Source: Candidatus Omnitrophota bacterium (GTDB lineage: Bacteria; Omnitrophota; Gorgyraeia; Aquiviventales; Aquiviventaceae). From it: DNA of 10,312 nucleotides. Location: assembly GCA_016206725.1 (NCBI GenBank), contig JACQRA010000156.1, forward strand, positions 1 through 10,312, in the 5' to 3' direction. A program made the position numbers and the translations under genes. Positions 7,844-10,312 of the stretch are shown piece by piece (positions within the stretch are counted from its first letter, which is position 1; each line of letters opens with the position of its first letter). The notes below the pieces were generated by a model. That model was not told the DNA's origin. It was given only the letters and a program-made list of their open reading frames with translations, and ran no database searches.

Positions 7844-8124
7844 TCGTGGGCTTCCCCGCACAGCGTCATGGTCCAGAGAGCGCTTCGGCGACCCGCGAGC
7901 CACCCGAGCAGCGTGCCCACGGCGGCCCAGTAAGTCACGAAGGTCCCAAGAAGGAAACGTTCAGAAGGATGCCGCGACCAGACCAGGAGGATAGGCAGTG
8001 TCGCGAGGAACCCCGTGATGCGCTGGACGGTGTCGCTGTGCCAGGAGGACGTCCATGCCAGCACCACAGCACTCGCCGCCACGCAGCAGCCGATCAGCAG
8101 CCCCAGGACCGTCCACCCTGGCAT
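7840..8124 (-). CDS. Small three-helix integral membrane protein
   Basis: This encodes a 94-residue hydrophobic protein of unknown family. Three membrane segments are visible, at about residues 4-24, 36-49 and 57-78, separated by short charged loops (SSWHSDTVQR and SRHPSER). There is no signal peptide apart from the first helix. The ATG at 8124 is the first start after the upstream stop. Its upstream bases are a C-rich run with no Shine-Dalgarno match, so translation may depend on coupling to the VWA gene, which ends 21 nt earlier. Its stop overlaps the next start as ATGA. The position between two exported proteins suggests a membrane partner. The size and lack of motifs prevent a more specific call. 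Confidence 0.75.
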   Translation of the reverse strand: MPGWTVLGLLIGCCVAASAVVLAWTSSWHSDTVQRITGFLATLPILLVWSRHPSERFLLGTFVTYWAAVGTLLGWLAGRRSALWTMTLCGEAHE

Positions 8125-8145
8125 CGCGGGGGGGCGCGCTGGCGC

Positions 8146-9807
8146 CTAATCCTCGAGGAAGCCAACCGCCCGCAACTCTGGAATCTTCACTCGGGCAATT
8201 CCGCCGTGGGAGGACAGCACTTTCACCTTCAGGTATTTGGCTTTCACAGCAGGATCCAACACATATTCTTGGTACGGATTGCCGGCAAACACCAGGTTCG
8301 TCGTTTCCATCGTCCCGACCTTATGAAAACCGCTCGTAGGGGTTGCTTCAGAAACCCAGAATTCGAGTGTTTTGACATTGGAGGCGTCGCTGTGGAGGAT
8401 GGGAACAGCGACGTGCTGGAGCAGTGCGGTCTGACCATTCTGAAAGCCAAAAATGCCTTCAGAGTTCACTTCCACCTCTGCCACGTAGCCCACGCTCGCG
8501 CTCGTCTCATCGATGAGATACTGAAAGTTGGAGTTGCTGGATGCGATCAGCGTACCGCCATTCTCGGCCGCAAGGACGTTGCGTGAGCGCCGGCGAGCGG
8601 CTTGGAGATGCTCCTCCAACTCTCGGCCTTCCAGGTACCGGCCATAAGCGTGCCACTCGGTATGGTAGGACATCGAATCGTCGGCCCCACGCCCCACGAC
8701 CGCCTTGAGGTAACGGATCGCGACAGGCGAATCGATGGGAACTGCTTGGTACACATTGTCATAGGAAACCTCGTTCTTCACTCGGATCGATTGCAGATGG
8801 AAAAATCCTGTGGTGGGGCTGTCCAATGATCCGAACAGCTCGATCGATCCTGGATTGACGCGGCTAGCTTTGAAGATCGGCACCGCAAATCCTTCCAGCA
8901 GCACCACCCGGTTCTCCTTGAACGAAAAGACGCCCGTTTCCCCGCCATGGAATGCAAAGGTCGTCTCTTCCTTCCCATCGATGAGCTTCGAAAACTCCTG
9001 CGTTGAGGCGGACACGATTCGAGCCCCAGCGCTAGCCGCCAGCAGGTTCTCTGCAGCTGGCCGGGCCGGCGCCAGGAGCAGTCCCGCCCGTGCCGCCGCA
9101 GTGTTGAGGTTGACCTCCAATTCATCCGCGCGCTGCGCATCGGCGTACGTCCCGCCGGTGGCCTCCGCCAATGCCTGCAGCTTCGCCCTCGCGTCGGGAT
9201 CCACCGCAAACCCCACCGCGTGGATCACGAGGTGAATCCCCTGAGCCTTGAGCGCCTGGACGACGCCGACAGGGTCAACGCCGCAGGTCTCTTGGCCATC
9301 GCTGATGAGAATGATCGTCTTCTCCGCCTCCGGAGATGGCGTAAAATCTTTCGCGGCGAGCTGGAGGGAGTATCCGATCGCCGTCTGACCGTACGCCTGG
9401 AGCGAGGAGAGGGCTGCCAGCAACCGCTCTTTTTCAAACGGCTGGATCGGGAACGCCAGCTCGGAATCCCGACACGACTCTTCCTTCGTCCCACCGCGCT
9501 CTCGAATGGGATGTTGTCCAAAGACCCGAAAGCCGACGTTCGCATCGGCAGGAATCTGACCGGCGATCGTGGTCAAGGCTTGCTTAGCCACGTCCAGCTT
9601 GAACGCCTCGCCACTCCGTTCATTCATGCTGCTGGAGGCATCGAAAAGAATTTCGGTTTCCTGCACCGCTTTGGCAAACGCCTGTTGAGATGCGGCGGGG
9701 GCAAGCACCGCCAACCCGATCATGACCAGACGCTTGATCCAGAAGCTTCCCGTCCCTTCTTTCCTGGACGCAAAGACAAACAGCACCCAAGACATCCTGA
9801 GCGCCAT
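8146..9807 (-). CDS. Exported von Willebrand factor A protein with two discoidin-like C-terminal repeats
   Basis: This encodes a 553-residue protein. The ATG at 9807 is chosen because AGAGGTG (9813-9819) lies 5 nt upstream; in-frame ATGs at 9822 and 9840 lack one. The N-terminus has a weak hydrophobic stretch, then KR and a second hydrophobic core ending AFA near residue 45, a probable signal peptide with an unusually long n-region. The VWA domain (about 47-240) has a complete MIDAS metal site: DASSS (D56, S58, S60), T142 in GQTAIGY and D170 in SDGQ. Such domains bind protein ligands through a divalent cation. Residues about 254-389 and 410-549 are two related repeats. Each begins NLLAA or NVLAA, continues with a LID motif, and ends near a YLK strand and a final aromatic/Gly segment, as in F5/8 type C (discoidin) galactose-binding folds. 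A charged Arg/Glu helix joins them. It heads the four-gene unit. The discoidin call is pattern recognition and should be tested by structure prediction. Confidence 0.88.
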   Translation of the reverse strand: MALRMSWVLFVFASRKEGTGSFWIKRLVMIGLAVLAPAASQQAFAKAVQETEILFDASSSMNERSGEAFKLDVAKQALTTIAGQIPADANVGFRVFGQHPIRERGGTKEESCRDSELAFPIQPFEKERLLAALSSLQAYGQTAIGYSLQLAAKDFTPSPEAEKTIILISDGQETCGVDPVGVVQALKAQGIHLVIHAVGFAVDPDARAKLQALAEATGGTYADAQRADELEVNLNTAAARAGLLLAPARPAAENLLAASAGARIVSASTQEFSKLIDGKEETTFAFHGGETGVFSFKENRVVLLEGFAVPIFKASRVNPGSIELFGSLDSPTTGFFHLQSIRVKNEVSYDNVYQAVPIDSPVAIRYLKAVVGRGADDSMSYHTEWHAYGRYLEGRELEEHLQAARRRSRNVLAAENGGTLIASSNSNFQYLIDETSASVGYVAEVEVNSEGIFGFQNGQTALLQHVAVPILHSDASNVKTLEFWVSEATPTSGFHKVGTMETTNLVFAGNPYQEYVLDPAVKAKYLKVKVLSSHGGIARVKIPELRAVGFLED

Positions 9808-9812
9808 TTCTA

Positions 9813-9819
9813 CACCTCT
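9813..9819 (-). promoter_or_regulatory. Ribosome binding site supporting the VWA start at 9807
   Basis: AGAGGTG on the minus strand sits 5 nt before the ATG at 9807. The alternative ATGs at 9822 and 9840 have no comparable motif. The 9840 ATG would also be almost leaderless if the TACAAT at 9848-9853 is the promoter. Confidence 0.6.
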
Positions 9820-9847
9820 CATCACTAACAGAGGTCTCATCCCCTGA

Positions 9848-9853
9848 ATTGTA
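9848..9853 (-). promoter_or_regulatory. Possible -10 element for the VWA operon
   Basis: TACAAT on the minus strand matches the sigma70 -10 consensus at 5 of 6 positions, between the tRNA 3' end and the VWA start. No good -35 hexamer lies 16-18 nt upstream; TTGAAC is present but only 9 nt away. The operon may instead be read through from the tRNA promoter. This is a weak call. Confidence 0.3.
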
Positions 9854-9876
9854 CTACACCCAGTTCAAGAAAGACA

Positions 9877-9950
9877 CGGGGACGACGGGACTCGAACCCG
9901 CGACCCTTGGCTTGACAAGCCAATGCTCTAACCAACTGAGCTACGTCCCC
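9877..9950 (-). tRNA. trnD: tRNA-Asp (anticodon GTC)
   Basis: The minus strand folds into a complete cloverleaf of 74 nt. The acceptor is GGGGACG paired with CGTCCCC, with discriminator G at 9877. The D stem is GCTC/GAGC. The anticodon stem is TTGGC/GCCAA around the loop TTGTCAA (anticodon GTC, Asp). The T arm is GCGGG-TTCGAGT-CCCGT. The discriminator G is the usual one for tRNA-Asp. The terminal CCA is not encoded (TGT follows), so it would be added after transcription. It sits between the SPFH gene and the VWA operon, on the same strand. Confidence 0.97.
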
Positions 9951-9962
9951 AGAAAACCGTTG

Positions 9963-9991
9963 ATTGTGAAGCGTATATCGTATTTCGTCAA
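9963..9991 (-). promoter_or_regulatory. Promoter of the tRNA-Asp gene
   Basis: On the minus strand TTGACG (9986-9991) and CACAAT (9963-9968) are separated by 17 nt. They match the sigma70 consensus at 5 of 6 and 4 of 6 positions. Transcription would start about 6 nt before the mature tRNA 5' end at 9950, a normal short leader for a tRNA. Confidence 0.6.
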
Positions 9992-10007
9992 ACAGGGACG
10001 ATGAACG

Positions 10008-10312
10008 TTAGCGGTCGGGCTTGGCCGGCGTCACCGATTTCTGGAGATCGCTCCAACGGCCGGCTTCCAAAATCGGCAGGTTGGTTTCCGTCGGCACGTA
10101 GATCACCGTCGCCTGGCTCGCCTGGAGCCCTTCGATCCAGCGATAGCGCAAATAGTTCTCCGTGATGCTGCCGGCGATGATCTCGTTACTTTTCGCCACC
10201 CCCTGCGCCCTGGCGATTTCGATCTCAGCGTCTTTCTTCGCCTTCACCAGCTCGAACTCCTTCTGGAGCGACTCCTGCTCGGCCCGCAACTTGGTTTCGA
10301 TGCTCTGGGCGA
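10008..10312 (-). CDS. SPFH/band 7 (prohibitin-like) protein, C-terminal part only
   Basis: Only the last 100 residues lie in the window; the frame is open to the edge at 10312, so the start is outside. The visible part is a charged coiled-coil helix rich in Lys, Glu, Gln and Ala (AEQESLQKEFELVKAKKDAE). A conserved block follows with EIARAQGVAKSNEIIAGSIT, then YLRYRWIEGLQ, VIYVPTETNLPILEAGR and a short polar tail. This order and wording match the C-terminus of bacterial prohibitin-like SPFH proteins, membrane-bound ring-forming scaffolds that often modulate membrane proteases. The SPFH domain and membrane segment should lie upstream, outside the window. It appears unrelated to the downstream accessory genes, being separated from them by the tRNA gene. 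Confidence 0.88.
   Translation of the reverse strand, partial: AQSIETKLRAEQESLQKEFELVKAKKDAEIEIARAQGVAKSNEIIAGSITENYLRYRWIEGLQASQATVIYVPTETNLPILEAGRWSDLQKSVTPAKPDR

Noticed and set aside
7693..8586. Plus-strand open frame (297 codons) spanning three minus-strand genes
   Set aside because: It crosses the junctions of three coupled genes with signal peptides and domain motifs on the other strand. Its product is low-complexity with no recognisable motif.
10000..10012. Integron attC-like core (GAACGTTAGCG) next to the SPFH stop
   Set aside because: The bases after GTT do not fit the RRRY consensus, no paired outer site is present, and no integrase is in the window.
1..10312. CRISPR arrays, insertion sequences, transposase or integrase genes
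   Set aside because: No regularly spaced repeats, no terminal inverted repeats around an open frame, and no transposase or recombinase motifs were found in any plausible gene.

Overview
The window carries a minus-strand block of six protein genes, plus one tRNA gene and the 3' end of a seventh gene. The host looks like a high-GC Gram-negative bacterium. Evidence for this is the Sec-type signal peptides or single N-terminal membrane anchors on most products, the large periplasmic or extracellular architectures, and a prohibitin-like SPFH gene. I cannot fix the lineage from sequence alone; a Nitrospirota-like or deltaproteobacterial-like genome would fit, with low confidence.

Layout, in the direction of transcription (high to low coordinates). 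(1) 10312-10008: the C-terminal 100 residues of an SPFH/band 7 (prohibitin-like) protein, cut by the window edge. (2) 9950-9877: tRNA-Asp(GTC), with a recognisable sigma70-type promoter just upstream. (3) 9807-3868: a tightly packed four-gene unit. It encodes an exported von Willebrand A protein with two C-terminal discoidin-like repeats, a small three-helix membrane protein, a single-anchor periplasmic protein, and a secreted protein of about 1,070 residues with an HELFH ... SEG zinc-metallopeptidase signature. Spacings are 21 nt, a 4-nt ATGA overlap, and a further overlap or 22-nt gap. (4) 3867-3669: an intergenic gap with a short open-frame remnant and one copy of a perfect 20-nt repeat. 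(5) 3668-155: a two-gene unit. It encodes a membrane-anchored mosaic protein (ZU5-like domain, two Cys-delimited beta repeats, Pro/Thr-rich linker, Cys-rich tail) and, one nucleotide later, a small secreted protein of unknown family. (6) 154-1: non-coding, with the second copy of the 20-nt repeat.

Read together, the genes look like an uncharacterised cell-envelope system. It has a MIDAS-containing protein with carbohydrate/ligand-binding type domains, a putative secreted zinc peptidase, two small membrane partners, and an adjacent anchored beta-domain mosaic with a secreted companion. No function is established. The joint role is inferred only from co-orientation, tight spacing and shared export signals. 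The two-gene unit is bracketed by the perfect 20-nt direct repeat, which suggests it may be a separately acquired or mobile module.
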